Positions 27,288 to 38,902 of a stretch of DNA of 60,000 nt are shown in pieces. A program made the translations under genes and the position numbers. The notes beneath the pieces were generated by a model. It made no database searches. It had not been told where the DNA came from and was given only the letters and a program-made list of their open reading frames with translations. Each line of letters starts with the position of its first letter. Position 1 is the stretch's first letter. Origin of the DNA: Cryptococcus deneoformans JEC21 (taxonomy: Eukaryota; Basidiomycota; Tremellomycetes; Tremellales; Cryptococcaceae); assembly GCF_000091045.1 (NCBI RefSeq), contig NC_006693.1, positions 358,299 to 418,298 of the forward strand, read 5' to 3'.

Positions 27288-29762
27288 ATGCCACAAGCCA
27301 AGTCGCTCGACGCTCTCCCCCCCGAGCTCCTCTCCCGCACGGCCCTCCACCTCGTTGCCGCCTCCCCCCGGCGCCACCCGTCCGCGCTCCTCCCCCTCTT
27401 CCTCACATGCCGCGCCGTCTACCACGCCATCTCCCTCCCCAACAACCCCCAGCTCTACAAAGACCTCTACTTTGCCACCTTCGACTACAGCGCCGTCCTC
27501 AGGCGATGCCAGTGGATGGAGACACATATATTCAAGGATGGATACAACATCCTCAACCTCTTATCCGACCCTCGTCTATGGGCACTTGATTACACAACAA
27601 GGTGGGAGATGAGCAGGAGGATGAGACAGATTGCAAAGCTGGGAAGGGTGGAAATACCCGGCGTCTGTGACAGGAGGCAGTTTATGCAAGATATGTGGAC
27701 AGTGTGGTTTCTTGTGACGGAGAATGGTGCGTCACAGGTTTTTGTATTAAACTGTTTTTTGTCCTCGATCGCACCCGCTAACTGCCGGCCAGACGGCCGA
27801 AACCTGCCCTTCTTGCTCGAACAATGCAACTTGCGAGCGGCTCTTGCGACTTACTATAGAGATACCCTGTTGAAAGAGTCGCTGCAGCCAGGATACCCTA
27901 CAGAAGATGGCGAAAAAGCCCTTGTCGCTTGGACTTGCATATTTGCGGGAATCGGTGAGAAGTGCTCATTCTTTTTTCTATCGGCTACTGATCCCTACTG
28001 CTCTAGACACTGTTGGAGAAGACACACCGGAGGAAGTAGACGAAAAGATCTTCATGCTACGACCATACGTCTTTGCCTGTGCCAAGGTTCGTTCTCCTTA
28101 GTACACGACCCCAAAAAGCTCTACGCTTTTTTGTTCAATTACTAAACAAAACCCCGACAGTACGACGTGTCATTCGCCCCTTGGCATCTCAAAAAACTCC
28201 CTGTCTGCGATCCTGGCTGCTCTTCCCACGGCGCCGACCCTACTGTCCGCTACCGAGCTATGACCTACAAACGATTCGGCTATTCCTGGCGCCGTTGCCC
28301 ACCCCAGTTCGTCCTTGGCGCCTACGTCCTCTTCCTCCGTCTCTTGGAACGCCATCCCAACCGAATCGGCCTGCGGTCCGGCAGTTCAAGTTTCTCATAC
28401 TCCCCCTTTGAAGTCGGTCTACCCGGCGTCTTTTCGACGAACAAGGTGCCTCTCTCGATCGAGAACGATAAAGAATGGCAGAGGAACACAATGTGTCAAG
28501 ACTCGCATACAAATGAAGGTCTTCTTCCTTTGACGTACCGCGGCTCTATCCAAGGTTTTTGGAGGGGCAAATTTCTTTTTTACGACTTTGAATTTTATCG
28601 AGAGATTTTGTCGGGCAATTTGAGGGGAGTGTACACTGGTATGTTTGCAGAGCAAGCAGTGGAAGCAGAGTTGAGGGAAACGCTGGTAAAAGTGAAGAAG
28701 GAAGATGTCGGTGGTGACGGTCCGTTGCTCACCGCGGGATTTAAAGATATGGGAAGTTTAGAGGAAGAGACCAAGTTTTTGGAACAAGGTTACGGCCATG
28801 AGATTGTGCATGAGGATGATGAAGATGAGGAAGGTTGGACCAAGGAGATTTTAATATCCGGTAGAGTAAGTCTTTATATTCCCATTTCCGCTTTTCCCCC
28901 CGTATTTTGGCGTTTACTCACACACGCGGCAATGTATAGGGTCGTACCGCCTGGGGTTGGGCTCAAATACGTGGTAGGGTTAGAGCTTGGGACGGTCTTG
29001 TCATACTCTGTTTATCATACAGTGTAAGTATCAAGCAACCCCCAATCAACTCACCCCGCCACCTCTCCGTCTCCCCTTTCTTAACCACTTACTAACCATC
29101 AAAATCTAAAGCCACAGCGTGAACCGGGAACCCGCTGGCTATGGAGAGGCTACATCCTTACAGGAGGCTACCTCGTCGGCCGATGGCGGGATACCTTCAC
29201 CCCCGAAACCTTGAGGGGTTATGAAGGCGCCTTTGGACTGATCAGAGCAGGGGACATCTATTACCCCGAACATTTCCCAAAGAGAATGGATGATTCCGCG
29301 GGGGTGAATCAGTTTGATCAGGGGGTTTTTAGGCAGATGCCGATTACAGGCGAGTCGTTGCCGTCTGCGGGTTTGGGAACGGGCTCTTCTGTCCCTTCTA
29401 TCTCTGGCTCGACATTGACATCAGAGTGCAACCAGAACCAGAGCCAAAGCCAAAGCCAGAGTCATAACCAAAGTTTGCAAGACCAGAGCCAGATCCAACG
29501 TGTCCCCGCCGGACACTCACATCCTCATCATCATCCTCATCAACCACTCCAACCGGTTATGAGGAAAGATCTTCATGTCGTACCACAGGAACCGCTTCAG
29601 ACGGCTCCATCCACCCTCTCCCAGTCACAGTCACAACCGAGATCACAACTGCAAACTCAGCCCCAGCCTCAGACACAGACGCAAACCGAAACACCTTCGC
29701 AATCTCGACCACAGACACTAAGCCCAGAACATGATCCTGGTACCAAGAGCGGTAGACAATAA
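27288..29762 (+). CDS. F-box-like protein, function unknown
   Basis: Six exons (27288-27726, 27793-27954, 28007-28086, 28161-28865, 28940-29023, 29112-29762) encode 706 residues in frame throughout. The N-terminus, LDALPPELLSRTALHLV followed by a hydrophobic pattern to FLTCRAVYHAI, fits an F-box, which would bind Skp1 in an SCF ubiquitin ligase. The middle is a conserved-looking globular region rich in Trp and Tyr (VSFAPWHLKKLPVCDPGC, GSIQGFWRGKFLFYDFEFY, GRTAWGWAQIRGRVRAWDGL), which could read the substrate. The C-terminal 140 residues are Gln/Ser/His-rich repeats and look disordered. A longer start at 27210 is in frame, but I prefer 27288, just before the F-box. Substrate unknown. Confidence 0.8.
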
Positions 29763-30722
29763 AAACAGTAGATAGTATAAATAGACGAGTTCTCGTAAAT
29801 CTGAGGTCTGAAATGGTCCGAGGGCTGAAGGCTTTGAGATTAGACATGGACTGCATATCCTCAATCTCCAGTCACAAGGCAGTCTGTGTAAAAGTATCTC
29901 AGGATGGATGACAGCTTCTCCAAGAAAACCTGGCAAAAGTACATATGTAGCATTCAAGTTTGACCTTGGATTTTGTGACTCTGGCAGCCAATCATGCTCT
30001 CAAAAGTTTTTCATCATGGAACATCAATAGGAAAAGAAAGATCTTCGAAATTGTTATCGATCTATTGTTACTACATAATATACTTGCATTGCCAGATAGC
30101 ATATTAGCTTAGTTTATATATAAATATTTCAGAATCGTTTTTTTTTCCACAATTCAGCTATATCTGGAGCTTCGCCAGACAGGTCGGATTCCAGCTTCTA
30201 TCAACATATACATGAAAATGCACTAGTATCACTGTACTACCACTTTGTATCATTTACTGCTTCATACCGAAAAGATCCTCCGTCCTGCCAATTTGTAATA
30301 TGCAGTACCGAGAGGAGGAGAGAGGTGTATAAAATTGTTACCCATCATATTAATTAGTCAAAGTAATGGCCTCTAGTAGAGAGTGGTCATGCGTATCTGA
30401 TTGTCTTTCCCTTGTGGAAGCATCTTCATAGCATCTCGTTCGTTGTGTGTATACTCGACGGACATCACTCACCACAACGGCTTTGGTTCCTTACGTTGCT
30501 GTACGAGTAATGTTCGTCACCGTCGGCATCGGTCCTTCCCGGCGATCTTTTTTGTCGCAATTAGTAACAAAATTTATAACCAACTACTCAAATCATACAT
30601 TCATTCGTTTACTTTTTTTACCCTTTAGATTACACCCTTCGCATATTGCTGTTTAGCATCGCTCTTCCAGGAACTAGCCCGACAGTTACCAAGAAAGAAT
30701 TCACCAAGAGAGAGCAAAAAGA
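29763..30722. other. Gap between F-box-like gene and CNS1, no gene seen
   Basis: About 960 AT-rich bases. I searched both strands for split exons with GT-AG or GC-AG joins and for tRNA B-box sequences and found none that hold up. The last 200 bases before 30723 are pyrimidine-rich, as in a promoter and 5' UTR. Confidence 0.45.
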
Positions 30723-32084
30723 ATGGCCGCCCAAGCAGCTTCAGCGGCACAATCAGACGATGGTTTCCTCGATCAACTCATCGCTTCCATGCCCAAATCC
30801 ACCGTCCCGCCCGAATCTGGTGTGGGCCCTGCAGCGCCGAAGAAGGAAGTAACAGTTGAAGACTTTGAAAAGCTGCTCGACTCCACTCCCTTGTTCATGC
30901 GAGAGACTCCGAAAGATGGAGACGATAATCCTGTCTTGGAAGCTTTGAGGAGTTTGGTTTTCGAGGGTGAAGGAGATGGTGAGTCTGTATACCCGGCACC
31001 ATCTTTTGTCTTGGGTGTAGAGTGCTAATGTATGTGCTTTTTAATTGATTTATTTATTTCTTGCTTTGATACAGAGATCGCAACGAACTTTAAAAATCAC
31101 GGCAATGAGCTCCATGCTCAGAAATCATACGGTGAAGCTATCAAGGCCTACTCTGAAGGTATCGACGCCCACCCCTCTTCTGCAACTTTGCTCGTTACCC
31201 TTTACAACAACCGGGCCGCATGTCATCTCATTCTGAAGAACTACCGTTCAGCTCTCAAGGATACCAGTGCCGTTATTGCACTCTACACCGCTGGCAAGAT
31301 TCCCCAGCCGGACAAGGCGCTCGTAAAAGCTCTGTTCAGGGCCGCACAATCGCTAGTTCAGCTGAGCAGATGGAAGGAGGGGGGTGATGTTGTCGAAAGA
31401 GGAAAAGAACTCGCGGAGCAAGTGAAGGAGGACACGAAAGTTTGGGATACACTAGAGAAAGAAGTCGTCAAGGGCAAAAAGAGAGACGATGATCGGGTGG
31501 AGAGGATAAGGCGAGACAATATGACCAAGCTTGCGTTGCGCAAAGCAGTGGAAGATCGGGGTTTAATAGTCGTCGATACCCCTAGCCCACCGGACAACCC
31601 CCACCCTTTGCATTTCGACGAACAATCTATTCCTACCATCAACGAAGAAGTCGGTTGGACCCCGCCGCCTCCGCATACACCCATTGTTTTCCCTGTCTTC
31701 TTGCTTTACCCACCATACGGACAATCAGATTTCATCACTCATTTCCATGAAGATGCCGCGTTTGAAGATCAACTTTCAGCCATGTTCCCCGTTTCTCCAT
31801 CGGCACCGCAGATACCATGGGCGGAATGGGATGAGAAACACGAGTACTATGTGCCTAATTTAGCTGTGTACGTGGAGACCAAAGAGAGGAGACTGTTAAA
31901 GGTCGGCAAGGAATTGACGTTGAGAGAAGTGTTGGGTAAAGCGAGGAGAGAAGCAAAAGGAGATGTTAAGAAGGATGGTGTGGTCTTGAGAGATGGGCTT
32001 TTGAGTTTTGTTGTGCTCGTAAAGGGGGCTCAGGAGAAGGCTTGGATAGAAGAGTTCAAGCGACAGAGAGACGAAAAGCAATAA
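30723..32084 (+). CDS. CNS1: CNS1/TTC4, TPR co-chaperone of Hsp90
   Basis: Cns1/TTC4 is an essential co-chaperone that binds the C-termini of Hsp90 and Hsp70 through a TPR clamp and, in yeast, supports elongation factor eEF2 folding. Two exons (30723-30978 and 31075-32084) encode 421 residues. The TPR domain spans about residues 86-210, starting FKNHGNELHAQKSYGEAIKAYSEGI, with the second repeat at LYNNRAACHLILKNY and the third at ALVKALFRAAQSLVQL. A charged helical linker follows. The C-terminal wheel domain includes PVFLLYPPYGQSDFI and LSAMFP. The clamp Lys and Asn residues appear to be present. The acidic N-terminal exon matches the family. Confidence 0.92.
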
Positions 32085-32257
32085 GTGTTTAGAAACACAT
32101 AACACAAAGATGCATATGACAATCTAATCCGACTCAAACCAATCCCAAACTTTTGTACGATGATTCCATATCTGAATAGGTCCCTCCACCTTGCGAATGA
32201 TTCCTCCTCCTCCCTCCTCTTGTACCGCTCTCCAATAGACAAACTACAGACAAACTA

Positions 32258-34944
32258 CTACTTTGTCTTTTTGGTCTCTTCCTTTGCTCCATCTGCGGTA
32301 CCAACATCCTCCACCATACCTTCATTAACCTGACCATATTCGTTGACTCGTGAATAATCGATACGGTAGATCCATCGCTGATAAAGAAGGACGAGGAAGA
32401 CGACATCGTCTCTGTTCATACAAATGTCAATAAATTGATTCCTGTCTGAGATCCATAATGAGATAAAATGATTGTACACGTACCGGAAGCAAGCCAATCG
32501 ATGGAGCCAAGGCATCCTGATGCAGAATGCGAAAAAGTCATCGACCACGGTTGACACTAAATTAGATAGACATTAGTTCTAAAACATTTTGTTCAATGTC
32601 GACATGTGAGCAACATACAAGTCTTGTACATCATGGCTTTCATCCTGGAAACATGTATTCAGTCAGCAAAATCAAATAATAATAATAATCATAAGAATGA
32701 ATCAATGGACGGAAAGGAAATGGTAAGGAAGGAGGAAAGGAAGAAAAGAAAACGCACGGCATGTGGGCCACACTCTTGAGCTTATAGTTGATGATCAACT
32801 GCGGAATGAGCTGGACGAAACCAAACATGTAGATGGCTTGGGCAAGGGTAGAAATAATGAACGAGTACCATCCTCGGTGGGTCCTATTTTTGTTGAGGAG
32901 AGAAATTAGAAGGGTCTCACGTCAGTCACTTTTCTCTTTTTTTTTCTCCTTTTCTTGCGAAATAGGGTCGTTGTGGGGTATGATACTCACTCGTAAAGCA
33001 CTGGAAATGAAAGGGCGCAAGGGAGCACATCAGTATAGGTTATAAAATCAAAGAGTTTCAGTTCGAAATGGGATGGATATGCTTACAGGAATAGACAGTA
33101 TAAGCGCCCAACAATGGGATAGCGAAATAGGACACAATCCTGAAAGCCAAAGCGTCGTACTCTTGAGTCTTTTTCTCATCCTCCGTGAGTTGGCGTTTAT
33201 CTGTTTTGTGAAGAGAGAAAAAATGTAAATAGATACAGATAAAAAAGTACGCAGTGTCAATCAACGAGGCTCAGAATCCTTCATTTTTGGGTGTGGATAT
33301 AAACGTACTTTCAAATTGGAGAGAATAACCGATGAAGGAATTGGGTGCAGGGCGGATACGGACGTTGGTGACTACAGACGAAAAAAAGAGGCGTCAGTTT
33401 CAAAGTCTTGGGTAAAAGAAGGGGGTTATGTTCACCTTTGGTGATTTTCCAAGCCTCGATCAAAAGGCCACTGCAGAGTACGTAGCATCAGCACGCCATC
33501 CTTGGAATTTTAAATACACAGTGACGGGGGACTCACATGCCCTGACCGAATAAGATCATAAAACTAGTCTCTTCCGAGCTATCATGCAAATACAACAAGA
33601 TCACCAACTGTACAAAACAGTTGGTCAAAATCGTGTTGAGCGAGACCCCAACGAGATCCCTATCCTTCTTCCTCCAGTGCGACACATCACTAGAAAACGC
33701 GAGGAATTCGAATACAGTGTGGAGTAAGGTGACAATTGCGGTGGTGATGAGTAACCAAGGGTTCGTCTCGAGTAACGTCCGCTTGATCTCATCGAATTCG
33801 ACTCCGCCACCGCCTTGGGCGGCGGCTTGCTCGAAAGACATGGTCATGGAAGCGTAGATTTGGTGTTTCATGTTGGAAAGAGCGTGGTAACTGATGTGCA
33901 AGGGGAGAGTCTTAGTAGACTCGTTAATTGGGGAGAGGCTTTCCTTCATAAGCCAGAAATCGTTGGCAAAGATGGGCGGGTAGTAGACTTTGGTACCTTC
34001 TGTTGGGCCGTCGACAAAAGTATAAGAGGGGGCGGTAGGGGGAGCGAGTTGCTGGAGAGAGATGGGCCCGCCGTTGGAGATGATGCTAAGAGTCAAGTTG
34101 TTGGACCAGTGAGAGACGATCTGTTGAGGAAGAACTTCGGTTGATTCTTCCTCAATCTTTTCTGCATCCTCTTCAGTACCTCCGATAAGTTTCTTCTCTT
34201 TCCTAATACGTTTCTTGGGGTAGTAGCGCGTCAACACTATTGGTCTTGTGTAAGCGTTTGCAAATCCTTCATGGGTCCTTCAAATATTCTCTTTCCAAAC
34301 CAACCACTCACATTTCCTCTGACTATACACGGTACCAGGCTGCTTGTTAAGAGGGAGTCCACCATCCTTGACGAGCACAATGTCCAGCCACCAACTACCA
34401 TTGTGCAAGACGCTTTCGGGGACGTCCAGAACAAGGTCGGCTTCACGTTCATCGTTCCAGTTACCGTAGGTAAGACCGTCCCACTGGACAACAGGATGCA
34501 AAGGGTCGATATCTTGACCAGTGGGGGAAGTGCTAGTGTAAAGAACCATAGATAGAGGGGTACCTAGTTCCCAGGCGGGTAGAGCAGGAGCCACGGCTGC
34601 GGACTGGGCTCGAGGGACGTTGGGCGCTGACGCGGTGTCGCCAGCTGTGGGCTGTTTTGCAGGAACGTTTTGTTGACCGATGCCAAGCTGTTATCCATGG
34701 TAAGCTGCTATACATCTAGATTTTTGACACATAGCCTAGCGCAGAGAAGGACATACATAGGACATGCCGTACTTCAAAGCTGAGGAGACAGGATGTCAGC
34801 GCGTTGCCAGTTGGCGCGGTAGCGATAGAGGAAACGGTACTGACCCATCTGGACCGCGAAGAACATGGCAACTGATCTGACTATGCCTGTAATCTTGCTC
34901 TGCTGCTGCTCGCCCTCTTGGGGCGCTTGCTGGGGCGGAGGCAT
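32258..34944 (-). CDS. CLPTM1: CLPTM1-family multi-pass membrane protein
   Basis: Twelve exons: 34944-34845, 34779-34757, 34687-34312, 34236-33537, 33470-33436, 33371-33309, 33200-33087, 33000-32991, 32883-32758, 32644-32619, 32556-32484 and 32411-32258. They sum to exactly 600 codons (599 residues). The N-terminal half is a large lumenal-type domain (WWLDIVLVKDGGLP, YYPPIFANDFWLMKE). The C-terminal half has several membrane helices and the family hallmarks GLLIEAWKI, QEYDALAF, GWYSFIISTLAQAIYMFGF, MPMKAMMYKT and FFAFCIRMPWLHRLACFRDD. In animals CLPTM1 sits in the ER and affects receptor trafficking, and CLPTM1L is linked to GPI-lipid scrambling. The gene has four tiny exons (23, 35, 26 and 10 nt). 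The 10-nt exon at 32991-33000 is needed to keep the SLLYE-THRGWY join. It shares a promoter with GPI13. Confidence 0.93.
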
Positions 34945-35396
34945 GGCGAGGGGTGTTTACGTACTGGACGATAAGATAAGAGGTGGTTGATGGAAAGGGA
35001 TGGCGAAAAGGAGGGGATTGGAGGGGAGGATCACTCAGGCACCATCACTCCATTTGCTCGTAAATTTCGGATACTGCAGCCATATATTATTCGTCTTCAT
35101 CATACAGTATATCTACAACCCAGCAGCTTTCTCTCACTGCCCCTCCCCTCTTCCACCATCCACAATAAATACCAGCATCTCAGAGCCGCCTAGCAGGTAT
35201 GCAGAACACCTCGCGGACTACGCAGCGCGCAGAGCTGACAAAAACTATGTTCTTCAATCACTCTGCAGCTCATTACCTCGTCCGCCACCAGAGCAGTATC
35301 GGTACAAGCTACCCAATAGACTACCCATAGACTTGCTCTCCCCTGGTGTGCAAGCCACTCTGCCGCATTCTGTGGTCATCCCGCGCATAGACACCG
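34945..35396. promoter_or_regulatory. Divergent promoter region of CLPTM1 and GPI13
   Basis: About 450 bases between the CLPTM1 start codon and the presumed 5'-UTR intron of GPI13. Pyrimidine-rich stretches are present. No gene is supported. A single region probably drives both genes. Confidence 0.45.
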
Positions 35397-35456
35397 GTAC
35401 GTACGCGTCTATTTGTCCATAACAATTACAACCTGACATTGATGACTGGACGGTAG
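35397..35456 (+). other. Probable 5'-UTR intron of GPI13
   Basis: A GTACGT donor at 35397, a CTGAC-like branch and a GGTAG acceptor at 35456 end three bases before the ATG at 35460. The 60-nt length is typical here. Based on splice signals only. Confidence 0.45.
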
Positions 35457-35459
35457 AAC

Positions 35460-38400
35460 ATGTCCGAGGTGTCCCCACAGTCCCAATATGGTGGAGAACC
35501 GGACAAGCCAACAACAAAATCGAGCTCCTGGCTACGAAATCTTTCGCGGTCCAACCTTGCTGCTCTCATCTTGTTTTACGTCGCCTCCCTTCACGTCATT
35601 GGGTTGTACGTCTTCACGCAAGGGTTTCTCCTTTCCCGCTTGGCTATCCCCCATGTCTCTCCCGCCTATAACGTATCTAACCCCTCCCCCATATCCGCTA
35701 CCCACTCTAAAGCGGTCATCATTGTCATTGACGCTCTTCGTACCGACTTTATCTCCCCGTACCACCCTCAACCGCCTTCACCCCATCATCATGGTGTCCT
35801 CTCCCTGCCTGCCGAGCTCACACAGAGTCGACCGGAACACTCCCTCATTTTCAACTCCTTTTCTGACCCCCCTACCTCTACTATGCAGCGCATCAAAGGT
35901 ATTACCACCGGGTCGTTACCTACATTCATCGATATCGGCTCAAACTTTGCGTCAGCTGCCATTGAAGAGGATTCGCTCGTCTCTCAGCTCGTAGCGGCGA
36001 ACAAGAGGGTTGGGTTTATGGGTGATGACACTTGGATGAACCTCTTTCCTTCTTCTTTCCATCCGAACATGTCCCATCCGTACGATTCCTTCAATGTTGA
36101 GGATTTACACACTGTTGATAACAGCGTCATCACCCATCTTTTCCCTTACCTCCATCCTTCCAACCAATCTCAGTGGGACGTCCTTATCGGTCATTTCCTG
36201 GGCGTAGATCATGTTGGTCATCGTGTGGGGCCTCATAGGGATACTATGACCGAGAAACTTACTCAGATGAACGAAGTGCTGGAAAAGGTTGTGGATCTGA
36301 TTGATGAAGAGACTCTTCTTGTCGTTCTCGGTGACCACGGGATGGACGATAAGGGTAACCACGGCGGTGACTCGGAGATGGAGACCTCATCTGCTCTTTG
36401 GCTCTATTCCAAAGGCCCTATGCTAACCAATCCCGCGGTCGTCCAAGACAAAGACACCTCTGCCATTTTTAAATCTTTGCCTACCTACATTTTCCCGAAA
36501 TCCACCATGCCTCTCAGGCAGATTAACCAAATCGATATTGTTCCTACTCTCGCACTTTTGCTCGGCGTCCCTATCCCTTATAACAACCTTGGGTCAGTCA
36601 TCCCCGAGTGTTTCACAAATAATCTGGAAACTTTGGAGGTGGCGCAAAGGGTGACTGCAGACGGTATATGGAGATACGTCGAAGCGTACGGAGACAAGGA
36701 AGTCAAGGAAAACTTGAACAGCGCTTGGCGTCACGCCCAATCCCAATATCAAAAGGACAACCTGTCCGCCTCCATCATCGCTCATCGTGCTTTCTCCCTC
36801 GACGCTCTCGTCCACCTCCGATCACTCTGGGCTCAATTCTCCATGCCTCTCATCGTCATTGGTTCTCTCATCCTCGGCCTTTGCGCGCTTACCCTCATCG
36901 CACTTTACGTCGGTGTGCGTAACAATGGTGTGAATTGGGACGTTTATGCGCGATTGGCTTTGGAAACGGCTACGATGGGATCCACTGTCCTCGCGAGTAT
37001 TGCAGGAACCGTAGCCGGGGTGTACACCGCCCGGCCTATCGTGGCTATCAAAGTTTTCATCGTTGCCGCAGCCTTGATCTCCGAGGTAATCCTCATCCTT
37101 CCCCTATTCGTCAAATCCTCTCTCTCTCTCGCTCTCCCTCTCCCGACTTCATTCTCCATCAACAGACATATCGGCCCCTTCATTCTTATTGTCCATGCGT
37201 TGTCATTCGCTTCCAATTCATTCATCATGTGGGAAGACCGGGTGGTTCTCTATCTCATATCTACTATCCCTATCATCTATATCATCCGAGCACTTTCCGC
37301 TCCTACAGCCGATATGCGTCTCAAAATCATCTTCCTCTCTCTCGCTTTCACCATCCTCTCTCGTCTGGCTGGAACGATCACCATATGCAGGGAAGAACAA
37401 CAGCCATACTGCAGCGTCACTTTCTTCTCAGGCGTGACCGCTACCGCCCCTACATGGGCACTCATCGCTATAGTCCCGCTTGCCCTCCAAATCCCTCGTG
37501 CCATCGGTATCACCCTCTCCCGCTCCAAATCCCTCGCTGGGCCTGCACCTTTTATACTCGGTATCCTTTGGCGTGCCGTGCTCGTCGCCAACTCTGTCTA
37601 CTGGGTCCTCGAGTTTTTCGAATCGTTCGACGGGCTCAATCCTGCCCGAATACCGCTGGTCAATTTCCTCAAACTCTGGCTCGCTCGATGTTCTGCAGGC
37701 GCGAGTTTAGGTGCTATCCCATATGTATGGCTCACTTCCCCCCTGTGTATCTCTGTAGAACGCACGACGGATCAAGCGACGGGTGAAGAAGAAGTGACAG
37801 TGTTTGGGTTCGCCAATGCCTTTGGGTCGACGTACATCCTGTATACACTCGCTCCTTTTGCGCTCATACATCTAGTGTCGCAGCCAATGGCCCAGTTCAC
37901 ACTGACCGCCTTTCTTATTGGGCTTCTTGTATACCTCGAATTGGTCGATACGAGACGGGACGCCATCATCCTTACAACATCCTTTGCTTCCTTGGGCAAC
38001 AACAAGAACAACAACAACGCTTCTTCACCAGCGGGACTTGCCTCATTTGACCCGGCTGATACAGCGCAAACCATCGTACGCCCCTCATTCACAGATGTAG
38101 TCCCCATCGCTCTATCTGGGTTCCTCACATTCTTTGCGACAGGACATCAAGCCGTCATCTCATCAATTCAATGGAAATCTGCTTTTGTAGGCTTCTCCAC
38201 TGCCAGCTACCTGTTCTCCCCTGTACTCGTCGTCCTCAACACATGGGGAGGCTTCTTCTTGTCAGCGATCGCTGTGCCTCTTTTGGCGATTTGGAATATC
38301 GCCCCCAGACCACGAGAGAGTATCCCAACCCTCGCGCATGCTTTGCAAGTGACGTTGGCGTTCTTGGTGTACCACACCGTGGTCGCGTTCGCCAGTGCAA

Positions 38401-38573
38401 TCACAGCTGCCTGGTTGAGAAGGCATTTGATGGTGTGGAAGGTGTTTGCACCAAGATTTATGATGGCAGGCGTCACGTTGTTGGTTGTGGATGTAGGGTT
38501 GGCGCTGGGATTGTTTGGAGTGAGAGTGACCGGGTGGAAGGTCAAAAAGACGTTTGGATGCGAGAGTATATAA
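35460..38573 (+). CDS. GPI13: GPI13/PIG-O, GPI ethanolamine-phosphate transferase 3
   Basis: This ER enzyme adds ethanolamine phosphate to the third mannose of the GPI anchor precursor, the bridge by which proteins are later attached. It is one uninterrupted 1037-residue frame. After an N-terminal signal anchor (about residues 33-55) comes the lumenal alkaline-phosphatase-like domain, with IVIDALRTDF near 88-97, the nucleophile region TSTMQRIKGITTGSLPTF, GVDHVGHRVGPHRDTM and the metal site VVLGDHGMDDKGNHGGDS. From about residue 455 on, many hydrophobic helices form the C-terminal membrane domain. All metal ligands look intact. Lack of coding introns over 3.1 kb is unusual among its intron-rich neighbours. 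It diverges from CLPTM1. Confidence 0.95.
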   Translation: MSEVSPQSQYGGEPDKPTTKSSSWLRNLSRSNLAALILFYVASLHVIGLYVFTQGFLLSRLAIPHVSPAYNVSNPSPISATHSKAVIIVIDALRTDFISPYHPQPPSPHHHGVLSLPAELTQSRPEHSLIFNSFSDPPTSTMQRIKGITTGSLPTFIDIGSNFASAAIEEDSLVSQLVAANKRVGFMGDDTWMNLFPSSFHPNMSHPYDSFNVEDLHTVDNSVITHLFPYLHPSNQSQWDVLIGHFLGVDHVGHRVGPHRDTMTEKLTQMNEVLEKVVDLIDEETLLVVLGDHGMDDKGNHGGDSEMETSSALWLYSKGPMLTNPAVVQDKDTSAIFKSLPTYIFPKSTMPLRQINQIDIVPTLALLLGVPIPYNNLGSVIPECFTNNLETLEVAQRVTADGIWRYVEAYGDKEVKENLNSAWRHAQSQYQKDNLSASIIAHRAFSLDALVHLRSLWAQFSMPLIVIGSLILGLCALTLIALYVGVRNNGVNWDVYARLALETATMGSTVLASIAGTVAGVYTARPIVAIKVFIVAAALISEVILILPLFVKSSLSLALPLPTSFSINRHIGPFILIVHALSFASNSFIMWEDRVVLYLISTIPIIYIIRALSAPTADMRLKIIFLSLAFTILSRLAGTITICREEQQPYCSVTFFSGVTATAPTWALIAIVPLALQIPRAIGITLSRSKSLAGPAPFILGILWRAVLVANSVYWVLEFFESFDGLNPARIPLVNFLKLWLARCSAGASLGAIPYVWLTSPLCISVERTTDQATGEEEVTVFGFANAFGSTYILYTLAPFALIHLVSQPMAQFTLTAFLIGLLVYLELVDTRRDAIILTTSFASLGNNKNNNNASSPAGLASFDPADTAQTIVRPSFTDVVPIALSGFLTFFATGHQAVISSIQWKSAFVGFSTASYLFSPVLVVLNTWGGFFLSAIAVPLLAIWNIAPRPRESIPTLAHALQVTLAFLVYHTVVAFASAITAAWLRRHLMVWKVFAPRFMMAGVTLLVVDVGLALGLFGVRVTGWKVKKTFGCESI

Positions 38574-38902
38574 GAATCAAACGAGGAGAATAATGAAGAA
38601 GTTGGCGGTACATCCAAATCAAAAGTTGACAGGAAGTTACGAAGTTACGACGTCAATATGCATGGGTAGATATAACACATTGATATTTGATATGAACAAG
38701 GGAAGATTAATAACACAGTGTCTGTAGACCGGTATTTCAATAGAATGATACAGGCCGCGTGTTGCGATTTCACTCGAGTTGCTAGAAAGATCAGGGAGCG
38801 CCATTCCATGGCGGTTTTTTACTACTTTTCTATCAACCACAGACCCCATGAATCTGTCCGCAAACGTCATCTCCGTCCTCTAAAGGCTATCATGCCTGTC
38901 TA
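38574..38902. other. Convergent gap between GPI13 and the ABC transporter
   Basis: About 330 bases between two facing stop codons. It holds only the 3' flanks of both genes as far as I can see. Confidence 0.5.

Noticed and set aside
29763..30722. A tRNA or other small RNA gene in the largest clean gap
   Set aside because: No B-box-like GGTTCGANTCC sequence or cloverleaf-forming arms could be found on either strand by eye.
36935..37786. A 283-codon plus-strand frame inside GPI13
   Set aside because: It is a frame shadow rich in His, Arg, Ser and Pro lying wholly within a clear membrane-domain coding region.
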